A program made the translations under genes and the position numbers. The notes beneath the pieces are model-generated. The model did no database searches, was not told the origin of the DNA, and was given only the letters and a program-made list of their open reading frames with translations. A stretch of 45,898 bases of DNA from an uncultured Clostridium sp. (GTDB lineage Bacteria; Bacillota; Clostridia; TANB77; CAG-508): NCBI GenBank assembly GCA_900555615.1, contig USMB01000008.1:1-45898 (forward strand). Direction: 5' to 3'. Shown here piece after piece: positions 17,301 to 22,800 of the stretch; within the stretch, counting starts at the first letter, position 1; each line of letters starts with the position of its first letter.

Positions 17301-19562
17301 TAGTTCTGTTTTTATTTCTGCTTGTTTAATTTGTAATTTATTGCTAAAGTCATATTGTGTTGCTCCTATTACCATTTGGTAATTTACACTAGATACTTTT
17401 GATTCTTCTGTATCTTCTAAATCATTTATTCTTAAATCAAAACTATTTTCAACTGTTTCTCCTGCTTTAATGTCATTTAAATTAATATTTATTTTTTTGC
17501 TTGATTGAGCATTATATTTATATATATCATATCTTTTATAATATCCATATTTTTCATTATAATCACAGTCTTTTTGATTTAAAACAACCCATGTCATTTC
17601 ATCTGGTATGTCAATTGCAAATTTTACAGATTTTGCAGATGTATTTGTATTTGTAACTTTTATTGTGTTATTAACAATTTGTTGTTCATAAACTGTTCCT
17701 TCTTCTGGAATAGATTGATTTCCAACTTTTCTAGAAATTTCTACTCTTATTCCGTCTTTCTCTATTACTTGTACATAATTTTGGTCTGCAGAATATAAAA
17801 CTGGTGTTGCAACTACAATTTTATTTACAAGTGATATTGTTAATTCATCATATGTTTTTCCTTGTTCAGTATATACTGTTCCTTTTGCATTTTCATTTGT
17901 ATATGTTGTTTTTACTACTGTCTCTGTTGTTTCTAGTGATTTTCTTAAATACACTTTTAATGGAACAACTACATTTACTCCTCCTGCAATAGTGTTTTGT
18001 TCATAATTTTCTTGACTGCCTTTTAATGTTATTTTTATGGCTTTATTTTTGTTTTCATTTACTATTACTTTTGCTTCTTCTATTTCAAATTTTAGATTAT
18101 TATATACTAAGTATGGTTCTGTTATTATTGCTTCTTCTACTTCACTTGGTAATTCAACTGTAATTGTTGGATTTTTAAATAAGCTATCTTTTGAAGTATT
18201 TGTTTTTAATATTGTTGTAAGAATCACTTCATTTACTGCATTATTTGCCCATGTTTTATTATCAAGTTTTGTTTCTATATTTGAAATAGCATCTTTTATT
18301 TGAACTGTATTTTTTTCTACAGCTTGATATACTTTCTTGTCTTCTGTTGCTTTATTCTCTGTTACTTTACTTTCTGAATTTTCTTGTTGAGTTTGAATTG
18401 TATTATATCCCTGTGCAATCATATATGTATTAATCTTATTATATGTTAAATCTTTCATGTCTGAACTAATACATTTTGTATTTTCAAATTCTACAATTCC
18501 TTCTTTTTCTATACCTGTTAATTTTATTACTATATTTTGTATATTATCTTCATATTTTATTGTTACTTTTCCATTTTCATCTGTTTCTGTATCTTTATTT
18601 ATTGTTTTTAAAATTTTTCCTGCATTATTTAAAATGTCTAAACTTGCTTTTTCTCCAAATGTATTTATAAATTTAGCTTTGTCAATACTTGTTTCTTTAT
18701 ATGTTAACATGCTTGTGCCATCTAATTCTTGTTCATCATTTTCGAATTTATTTATCCATGTCATCATATATTTTTGTGCTAAATCTTTGTCACTTATTTC
18801 TATTTTAGCTGTTTCTTTATATGTTGTTTCATATTTATTATTTTCATTAAAACTATTTGCTTTTATATAACCATTATAAATGTCTTCTGTTTGATATTCT
18901 GCTGATATAATATCTCCTATTTTTTCTGTAATTTTGCCTTCTTTTTCCACTTTTGATAAAACCTTTGTGGAATTCTCGTCATTTAATGTTACTTCTACAT
19001 TAGTTCTTATTTTTAAATCTCTTTCTTCATTTGTAGCACTATAACATTCTTCTCTATAAATACAGATGATATCATATTCATCTCTTGCATCAACAACATT
19101 ATCTTTATAGTCTTTGTTTTCTGCTGTTATTGTTAAAATACCTGTACTTGCATGGTATTCGTACTTAGCACTTTTTTCACCATTTGTTGCTTGTGTTGAT
19201 TTAGTTATTACTTCTACTCTACTTGGTTTATAGTCTCCTACCCATGGTAATTCCATTGTTACACTTGTTTGCTTAAATGGAACATAGTCTACACCTTCAG
19301 CTAATTTTAAACCTGTTTTTAGGTTAAATTGTACTAAAGTTCCTTTACTTCCACTTTTGCTTTCTTGACCATTTACTGCTGTAGTATCAAAGTTTTCATA
19401 TTTAGTTAAATTAAGCTCATTTATTGCTTGTCTTTTATCCTCTTCTTGGGCTTTTTCAACTGCAGTTTGAACCGCTTCTACTGCTTCTGAAACTACAAGC
19501 ATTAGTGAACTATTTAATAATAAAACTATTAACATTAAAATACAACACAATTTCTTCTTCAT
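2382..19562 (-). CDS. Giant modular surface protein 1 (fused A-B adhesin, about 5726 aa)
   Basis: A secreted multidomain protein with these parts in order: a signal peptide (residues 1-30); an A-type adhesin region with DUF11-like repeats; seven Big_2-type Ig domains (about 1040-1675); an SdrD-B domain (ISGVAWIDENEDGKRD, about 1685); a TTG motif and membrane helix (about 1984-2007). A loop AKKNKNFR and a second hydrophobic segment resembling a signal peptide (2014-2034) follow. The B half has a head domain, a divergent SpaA unit, ten SpaA-like units of about 200 aa (2550-4532), two SdrD-B domains (about 4540 and 5140) and TPPTG near 5680. The expected final membrane helix is missing: the tail is charged and ends CLIKKQILEK. 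The start is the ATG at 19560-19562, with GGAGG 8 nt upstream; the ATG 15 nt earlier lies before that ribosome site. It has its own promoter and terminator. An adhesin or surface-scaffold role is inferred from domains. Confidence 0.9.
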   Translation of the reverse strand: MKKKLCCILMLIVLLLNSSLMLVVSEAVEAVQTAVEKAQEEDKRQAINELNLTKYENFDTTAVNGQESKSGSKGTLVQFNLKTGLKLAEGVDYVPFKQTSVTMELPWVGDYKPSRVEVITKSTQATNGEKSAKYEYHASTGILTITAENKDYKDNVVDARDEYDIICIYREECYSATNEERDLKIRTNVEVTLNDENSTKVLSKVEKEGKITEKIGDIISAEYQTEDIYNGYIKANSFNENNKYETTYKETAKIEISDKDLAQKYMMTWINKFENDEQELDGTSMLTYKETSIDKAKFINTFGEKASLDILNNAGKILKTINKDTETDENGKVTIKYEDNIQNIVIKLTGIEKEGIVEFENTKCISSDMKDLTYNKINTYMIAQGYNTIQTQQENSESKVTENKATEDKKVYQAVEKNTVQIKDAISNIETKLDNKTWANNAVNEVILTTILKTNTSKDSLFKNPTITVELPSEVEEAIITEPYLVYNNLKFEIEEAKVIVNENKNKAIKITLKGSQENYEQNTIAGGVNVVVPLKVYLRKSLETTETVVKTTYTNENAKGTVYTEQGKTYDELTISLVNKIVVATPVLYSADQNYVQVIEKDGIRVEISRKVGNQSIPEEGTVYEQQIVNNTIKVTNTNTSAKSVKFAIDIPDEMTWVVLNQKDCDYNEKYGYYKRYDIYKYNAQSSKKININLNDIKAGETVENSFDLRINDLEDTEESKVSSVNYQMVIGATQYDFSNKLQIKQAEIKTELSVAVGTGKNDWTYKFVVKNISGKDLTNVDLTFEASAFFEISSVDDNYGSFDGNMWRHTLSQLAKGEQKKIWIRGNVNEYSEDNNFEYQLKAVATAKASNVYLSNETTSTGYVEGVEVTMSSNKEGQKLRQDDEIEYTVNIKNIGKTRQWYTTYSRVNVKDYIPYELTPVSVSYNNYKVEITKVKDEDEPLITQNVENFTEIQQEQELSLVDKDTEDVANVNKDLIIPQGKTITLKIKARARMIYENKDATNKVDVSGDYIKTKTASLTNTVIKYDEPENPDPEEPETVKVTGITLDNTKLTLKIGASQKLVATVTPENADNKNVIWASEDYSVVGVDDAGNVTAKAVGTTIVTATTEDEAKVAECEVTVIDDTVDPNPEPEEVTVTGVFISTQSVNLKVNENIQLNATVMPENATNKKVIWKTNDKTIADVDENGIVTAKAVGTTTVTVITEDGGMYASCKVTVTKEEQIDPGTIGVEGITLNAQTLELKIDEIKDLVATVVPENATNKTVIWTSSNPVVAMVNEKGRVTGKSEGVANIMATTEDGGITVSCKVTVTKEAESGDKKVVSVNLDLQAMRLKVGTNRTLQATVLPEDATNKKVTWSSSNSEIATVDQNGNVVAKGAGLATITVTTEDGGKTATCQVTVADNQNPSSDKVAVTDVNLNTNSITVKVNATRILIATIEPTNATNKNVTWSSNNEEVLAVDQNGKITGKKEGKAVITVTTEDGGKTATCEVTVLREDDPSIVNVTGVKLDAKEISLTVGKDRTLQATILPEDATNKSVTWKSNNSQVATVDENGKVVAKSAGKAIITVITEDGGKMANCEVYVIEKQEVKVTGIALDSENISLNVGENRILRATILPENATNKNITWSSNNNQVATVDGNGNVIARGEGTAVITVTTEDGGKTAQCTVTVSKKQDPTTPDNPIPSETITISGVAWIDENEDGKRDDEEKLYSNMDVLLYDYSAQKLVYKDGIAIRATTNEKGEYEFTNITKGEYIVVFLYDSKTYSLTEYQKQGVSSTKNSNAIEKNVLLEGKETIAGLTDTLTAQSTLKNIDIGVIKNKSFDMELQKYISKITVQTKKGTKTYDYNNKKLAKVEINSKYINGATVILEYKMVVTNKGELEGKVGMIVDNIPDGLEFHSELNPNWYEKDGKLYTIALSGEKIGVGESKEVTIVFTKTMNSNNVGKIENVASIDMSSNEKAVEDNNKDNDTSKVEVIIGLTTGVKQTMIVITTGAMIVGLIILVIILAKKNKNFRMFVIVSLILVIGGTGISIANGMTETSSGTATVKVIKGAKEETNDKTKYSLIAYNILLGRDEIATLDYGATIKGHNTGKTPPFDVGFTGGQVGNTSTTSNGYDFTCINPGDPFPNIDTDYFIETVDIAKDNDNNPVIDYTSSNEPNLTLDRDNPDKNRVEFYNNNSINTIGPFDPSFKINYDKYINTRFAKLSYVVTMDYMTKDGTKHYGEVVDSSRLWTAEEGIGVAKYPYGISMPSSANGNDIAGPFYIKIGKDVVYVTKVRMALKYETLKDLTINPLVTVTVDIHATADHQKMRRTPENGKGDLSITVPVTTVWEGSVEWEGPWRAPTSIVLHKKDPEWVWNNNEKTGIPMNNADFLLLRGKDLNRNDYLMLTDLNGKRIDKLTQDDTAGWITFDKIMKPDGSEPDYSCGSGGVNGDFYNSYDQQNNNRDKFFPHYPREYINCNKDQYHIYNKNAQALVFANGKYYLANFGATKANATRLATNSECAIAIGNLRWGDYTFVEDKSNRYEYTQVKTTVISGNMNRAWAETHFDVENKRQTGNLRIYKRDTDQNRPLQNVEFLLKAKEGSSSVERYVILQIERVSSDSSYEAHDINSIKGLKDQRGETITKLQETTGTWAKRVKGTVKVSDIAYTTDKNKATILTTNKSGIVELDNLLVSSKGYQDSVEEITYKLYELYSNNYGYAQYYKGDGSGVMKVNGQRRDVVEIKVERQKTTATAYEPWKNSDYKYTSVTITNDKLTQNLHIFKKDYDQHNKSLPGVTFRIVAKVEGNTKGSKEINNKYIRIKASGNNVEKGSDGYANKITGSARIDDRVYDPKGITEDISASERQIKFTSDASQATLFVTDSKGKIEIQNLLVSLNGKDRIQYHLEEIENPNYGWVAEKPEGNSSGNYNNYTVTFDAKDGGTMTSKDKTGYVKLERGNSVQTDMASAGSGAELNVYNKKQTTNIKIDKTDYDNHNTKLGNVVFVLKAKRNTDIAHPENPYKYIPVGDTTKYVQIKTSAGWQEGTTITGFARAIDIKYVDYDKATRFVTDSSGKIEINNILMSTNGADKILYHIEELKNPNYGWVAEEPIEQAENNRINYYNNYTVMFDATTGGTVTNNTDTAFEKILQRGWVDANRASSKETDKTSYGSTGGITVGVRNVKQTTNILIEKTDTDNPTGANNKLDGVKFILKAQKDQEISHSKNEYKDISGKYVKVKVKGSWQKEVKGSIRIEDIEYVSNQDNATRFVTQNGKLEIHNLLISTNGADKIWYHLEEIDNPNYGWVAEKGNYNNYTVTFAATDATYGTVTNNDSTDISSEDGIKARGWAKANRVSSKESDKTSGGSGLHIIIFNLKQTTNILIKKTDKDNTNFGLNNVEFVLKAKRQQDISHKENRYKNIDNKYVRIKTSAGWQTKVQGRVRITDIEYVSDIKQATRFVTGKVDNTDGVLEIYNLLISTNGADKIEYHLEEVANPNYGWVAESPVGNSKGNYNNYTVTFEATNSDNGTVTNNNITSNLNTVAKRGWAQANRVSSKETDKTSGGSGLNISIRNWKQTTNILIDKIDNEQSNVKLANVAFVLRAKRNKDITHPDSKYKNIDNKYVRIKTSEDGDWETKVTGSIRIVDIDYVSDISQATQFLTNANGKLEIHNILISTNGDDRIYYHLEELSNPNYGYVAESPVGNSHGNYNNYMVTFSSNDSYTENAFGTGDGTVTNTQISDNLSDRENRGWVKANRQASTQTDLAKGGSGVDVSVRNWKQTTNILIDKVDNEQNGIKLANVTFVLSAKRNKDLSAPDNKYRNSLPVDGENKKVYVRIKVSENGEWMSEVSGSIRIADIDYVSDIKQATKFVTDNNGRLEIHNILMSTNGADRIYYHLEEIENSNYGYVAESPVGNSKGNYNNYTVTFKTSDKYTSETALGSGDGTVTNNEITADLKRNLNRGWIKSNRQTSTETDKAKGGSGVDLSVLNWKQTTNIFVEKTDTDQNNIKLSNVTFVLKAKRNKDVTHPDSKYKNIDDKYVRIKTSTNENWVTEAKGTVRVVEIDYVSDFNQATKFVTDDNGKLAIKNILMSTNGDDRIYYHLEEISNPHYGWVAEKPVGNPNGNYNNYTVTFDTNDKYDSESGLGKGDGTVTNNNSTDINSENGVKARGWVKANRQASTQTEANGTAGVDVSVRNLKETANILIDKTDSLLTNKKLANVEFVLKAKKDKEISHPENKYKDINEKYVRIKTSENGKWEKEVRGSVRIVDIDYVTDMKDATKFITDDNGRLEIHNILISTNGADKIWYHLEEISNPYYGWVAEKGNYNNYTVHFSTKDNENGDGTVTDNDSTDINSENGVKARGWTKPNRQKSQETDKTTGGSGLDVNVLNVKQTSNLFIEKVDSRNTDKKLPNVSFILKAQRDKDISHAENRYKNIDNKYVRIKTSENGNWEKEVKGTVYIKDIDYVSNVNDATTFITGENGKLEIYNLLMSTNGADIIKYHLEEVKNENYGYLSDNDKYKNFRVDYGNNAPNGWVTLTRMPSTETEDTSSKKGYDVEIKNEQMYIRASGYVWEDIADAKSNTKDNIYKEESDALVKGIRVYLHKTDGNNDSIIAKALTDENGYYEFGTKIVNGKKYINGVEQPGTFDNGYENKDYWGSKEPSVNGNNFTSKAENENGNLVIQDLGKYYIEFEYDGLKFTTVATKWDYTNRDDESSKAEEVPTKGSIAEGSTKTRDRETVNKDFAEIWQNSSTGYNTLYNNGLSYTVDKENHIATYNDKWAYKYENNSNGKKILNITDAALNKNHEYAVVSTTKQSEYNIAQRWKSAYENTGLECITNNNQGIFRREQADNAISEDIDSVDVIVNGYKNTYQYGGRKEYQKEGDVEETSDGFGVAVKFGNKNNASQYSNRGLNTYKRPLYESDLAWHLKDPKNNLMEVYVTYKIVVKNQSDTLTTAITELTNYFDKRYESNEIQSWIGDDTGSQVTWVNSSTKGVKGVSGKYNSDYYNEVYTKDLNLILNPRRTANIYIKFKLNKYALQAIAHERATLMNVSEISAFSSYYGKYTMVAGAKTAEKANDGENDPGKIYAAIDKDSAPLDADVGAKVSDSTKLDAIKRPDGSTLNNYYEQNLELTDKSTFEDDTDFAPSLILGIDETDPTRAISGIVWEDASNPTLLTENQRLGNGIYDDGEKLVKDAEIKLLQNANKELGNPNVKNENIAKKYTLNITGNTATCEESNAIEYSKEVTTNPIRTGYDNQDKYKYNWIIVGIIPGENYKLRYGYGTFEDGKVSTIDGEEVDAREYKSTIVRYSPMVDELQKATGENTINEPIKNWIADHSDKIEKNQERSNVAIDADLGLRAKSDDIYYGSYERKIKMIADTAIFDVTVENNSNVTVDLTNQKNTSSTYEDEFVLIEENGKKSVKRKPTFYSVIPFMDFGITLRPKQKLDVDKTISKLTITLANGQNLIFGDPYKDNLNYVKALGTSGKNRLVLAEIDNELIQGATVEVEYAITITNYSEIDYDYRTYKDYYYWGTPSNNEKDLLQNVVNSVVDYMRGGLQYDEEKNSDKWKQRSLDYLLGQEDEDGNKTDSGRRLINDDVKGGIKTLQENNDLVIVECKGKDIGAIKPPHDGKTGESTTINLYGSKLLAVNTKGVVFKNNAEILGSFKKITDKDKETGEQATPGNHNPNTDKEDECDDGRIRLIITPPTGLSAKELRKLDAKEKIENNSINKIFEPLTILKRGYCLIKKQILEK
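5960..11910 (-). repeat. Ten-unit SpaA-like repeat array in giant protein 1
   Basis: Unit boundaries fall near 11910, 11305, 10692, 10088, 9512, 8918, 8308, 7668, 7055 and 6470, ending near 5960, so units are about 575-640 bp. Each begins KQTTNILIDKTD-like, continues KLxNVxFVLKAKR, KYVRIKTS, ATKFVTD, ISTNGADxIxYHLEEI, NPNYGWVAE and GNYNNYTVTF, and ends VxVRN. Units 6-8 share WKQTTN starts and are the most alike. A divergent extra unit precedes the array (about 11910-12540, SIVLHKKD). Confidence 0.9.
14535..16450 (-). repeat. Seven tandem Big_2-type Ig domains in giant protein 1
   Basis: Seven units of about 90 aa share the pattern VTGVxLxxxxxxLxVG, LxATVxPExATNKxVxWxSxNxxVAxVDxxGxVxAKxxGxAxITVTTEDGGKTAxCxVTV. 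This matches bacterial Ig-like group 2 domains, common as adhesin stalks. The last four units are closely similar to each other, suggesting recent expansion. Confidence 0.92.
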
Positions 19563-19617
19563 CTGTTTTTCCTCCATTATTTATTGCAGTATTCTTTCTA
19601 TATATTCATATATAATA

Positions 19618-19646
19618 ATGATACTTTTTTTACGGATACTAGTCAA
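19618..19646 (-). promoter_or_regulatory. Promoter of giant surface gene 1
   Basis: TTGACT (19641-19646) and TATCAT (19618-19623) on the minus strand are 17 bp apart, with a start expected near 19611 and a leader of about 50 nt. A TACGGA element (19631-19636, plus strand) sits inside the spacer. Confidence 0.65.
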
Positions 19647-19668
19647 TATAAGCCTTTTTGGTAACTTT

Positions 19669-19694
19669 TGTAATATTTTTTATGCCTTTACGGA
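19669..19694. promoter_or_regulatory. Candidate operator, proximal copy (giant gene 1)
   Basis: TGTAATAT (19669-19676), 12 bp, then TACGGA (19689-19694), plus-strand reading. It ends 22 bp upstream of the -35 box. The same motif with the same internal and promoter spacing lies ahead of giant gene 2 (33802-33827). No known regulator is recognised. Confidence 0.5.
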
Positions 19695-19756
19695 ACCTCA
19701 TTTTTCGAAATTTATTACAAAAATATTACATTTTTTTATCTTTTTTTCGTGGTTCT

Positions 19757-19784
19757 TGTAATATTTTGAGCTTTTCCTTAGGGC
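19757..19784. promoter_or_regulatory. Candidate operator, distal copy (giant gene 1)
   Basis: TGTAATAT (19757-19764), 14 bp, then TAGGGC (19779-19784), a degenerate TACGGA. It starts 88 bp from the proximal copy, the same distance as at giant gene 2. Confidence 0.4.
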
Positions 19785-19790
19785 AAGGCG

Positions 19791-19844
19791 AAAAAACAGT
19801 GCCAGGCACAAAACTACCCTAAAGGTAATTTTATACCTGACACT
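19791..19844 (-). terminator. Terminator of giant surface gene 2
   Basis: On the minus strand a 21-bp arm (19844-19824) pairs fully with 19818-19798, including four G-U wobbles, around a 5-nt loop, and is followed by GTTTTTT (19797-19791). On the plus strand the wobbles become mismatches, so it is directional. It lies 10 bp after the stop of giant gene 2 and upstream of the giant gene 1 control region. Confidence 0.9.
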
Positions 19845-19853
19845 TTCTTATAA

Positions 19854-22800
19854 TTAGTTCTTTTTATTCTTTTTTATTAAACAGATTCCCACTGCTATAA
19901 TAATTAATACAACTGTAGAACTAATTAATATTATATTTGTATTTACCGTATGTTGGCTAATACCAGTTGGAGGTGTAATTACAAGTCTTACTTCTCCATC
20001 GTCACATTCATCTGGTTTTCCTGTAGATGGATTATGATTTCCTGGGGTTGTTGATGAAAAATCAAATGGACTTATTATCTTTTTAAATGTTTCTATTATT
20101 TCTGCATGGTTATCTAATACAACTCCTGTTTCATTTACTGCTAATAATTTACTAGCATATAATTTTACTATAGTAGTTCCTCCTGGTTGATTGTATTCTG
20201 TAGGTGGCGCTATATTTCCTATCTTATCTGTTTCAAGTATTGTATATCCTTTTCCTTGGTTTTCTAGATCTTTTAGACCATTTTTTTCTTGATTTTCATA
20301 TACACTGTTTTTATCTATATAAGCCCTTGTTTCTGATGTTCTCTGGTCATAAAGTGATAATAAGTCATCAGCTGACAATTCATTCCATTTTACATCATTT
20401 TCCAAACTCTTTTCTTTGTCTAATACCAATCCTCCTGACATGTAATCTACTAATTTAAATATAACATTATCTAGTATTTGTCCGCCTTCTTTGATTCCAA
20501 AATAATAGTAATTTGTGTTTTCTCTATAGTCATAATCTATTTCAGAATAGTTTGTTATTTTTATTCCATACTCTACAATTACTGTAGCTCCCTGAACTAA
20601 TTCATGATCTATTTCGGCTACAACTAATCTATTCTTTCCATTTTCTCCTCCTAGTGCCTTGACATAACTTAATTGAGACTCATATGGATTTCCTGATATT
20701 AAGTTTTGTCCATTTGCTAAAGTTACTGTTAAGTTAGTAATTGTTTTATCCACATTTATTTTTTGTTTTGGTCTTTCTGTAATTCCAAAATCTAAATATG
20801 GTACTACTGCATAAAATGTTGGAACTCTTTTTGCTTTTCCATTTTCATCTAATAATACAATTTCATCATTAAAGTCAAACTCATCTTTGTAGTCTGTCCA
20901 TGATATTTTATCTGATTTTGTTAGATTTGTTTTTCCATTATTTTCAACAAAGAAATCAAATATTCCTGATTTTGCAGTCATTTTCAATGAACCATCTGTA
21001 TAATTTCCATAATATACATCATCAGACTTTTCTCTTTCATCCATAGATGTATCTATTGCAGTACTTATTCTTGTCTTTGGCTCTTCATTTGCATTTGTTA
21101 TTATCCAATTTACATCTCCAGATAGTAAAGCATTTTCTATGTTATTAGATACAACGATTGTTGATTTATAATCTCTTGCATCTATTATTTTATCATTATT
21201 AATTGTTGTATATTTATTTGTGTCAATTTTTCCATATTCATATTTTAATTGATAATTTTCAGCAGGAATTACACCTAATAACATATAATTTGCTTTATAC
21301 TCGTAATTTGTCGTATTTATAAAATCTTTTCTTGAATATGTACTTGCATCAAATTCATTACCTTCTACATTGTTTCCGTTTATACTTAATTTGTAGATTT
21401 TGGCTGTTTTTTCATTCTCACCATCTTTTTCTATTAATTCTACTTTAACATTTTCAACTAAGGTTTCTTTTTCTTCGTATATACCATCACCTAATCTCTC
21501 ATTTTTACTCTTTAATTTTACTTCATCAGATGCATCATCCCATACAATTCCAGATATACCCCTTGTTGGATCTGCCTCATCTATTCCTATTATTAGTGAT
21601 GGAGCATAATCCGTGTCATCTTCAAATGTAGCTAAATCAGTTAATTTTCTATTTTCAGCTGTATATCCATCTAACTTACTACCATCTGGTCTTATAATAT
21701 CAACATTTGTATTTCCAGTATTTTCAACTCCAACACTTGCATCTTGAGGTGCTGAGTCTTTATCTATTGCTGCATATACTGCTCCAACTCTATTTACAGA
21801 ATCACTTGGTGTTTTAACACCTGCACATATTGTTTTTGAACCATATAATGATGTGAATGATGAAATTTCTGATACATTCATCAATGTTGCTCTTTCGTGA
21901 GCAATTGAAGTCAACGCTTCTTGGCTTAAGTGGAATCTTACCATAACTGCTGTTGAACCTCCTGGTTCCAATGGTTCTAATGTTGGTTTTAATTTAATAT
22001 ATGCTGCTTTGTAATTTTCATCAGATTTGCTTTGAACACCTGAATGAGCTGGTAATTGTTGTATACTTTGAACATTTTCAGAACCTTCAACAATTTGGTA
22101 AGGGTCGTCATATCTCTTATCATAATAATTTACTATTTCAGTAATTCTTGATGATAATGTATCTGATTGGTTTTTAACTATAATTTTATATGTTACCCAC
22201 ACATCCATTACAGAAGAACTTTTATTTAAATTATATGCTAAATCTGATTCATATAATGGTCTTGTGTATGTTGTTAATCCCCTGTTACTATAAGAGTTAC
22301 TATATTTACTTCCAAATTTAACATCTACACCAAAATTATCATTATTTGAGCCATCTATATTTCTTCCCCCATACTGATATGTGTTTACATACTCTCCAAC
22401 TCTAACATCAACAGACATTAAGTCTGTAGCAATAGCATTATCTGCTTGCTCTCTTCTGAAGATTCCTTGATTATTATTTGTAATACACTCTAATCCTGTA
22501 TATTGATATGCCTCCTCCCATTTATCCTTAATCTTATATCCAGACTCTTGCGTAGAGGCTATGATTGAATAATCATGTACTCTATTCTTAGCAGCATCTG
22601 TAATTTCTAATATTTTATTACCGCTACTATTGTTTCCATATTCATATGGCCAATGATCTTTGAATGTTGCAATATTATCAGCAACCTCATAATCTAAGCT
22701 ATATTTAGTTGAAGCATTTTGATATATTTCTGCAAAACTATTATTTACAGACTCTCTATCTTTCTTATCACTTCTTCCTCTTTTTACTTCACTAGCTTTA

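Noticed and set aside
19563..19577. Upstream ATG for giant gene 1 (and the equivalent upstream ATGs at 33725, 44110, 45887 and 1932)
   Set aside because: Most lie before or on the ribosome site that serves the next in-frame ATG (the one at 45887 simply lacks a good site); the downstream start has proper spacing in each case.
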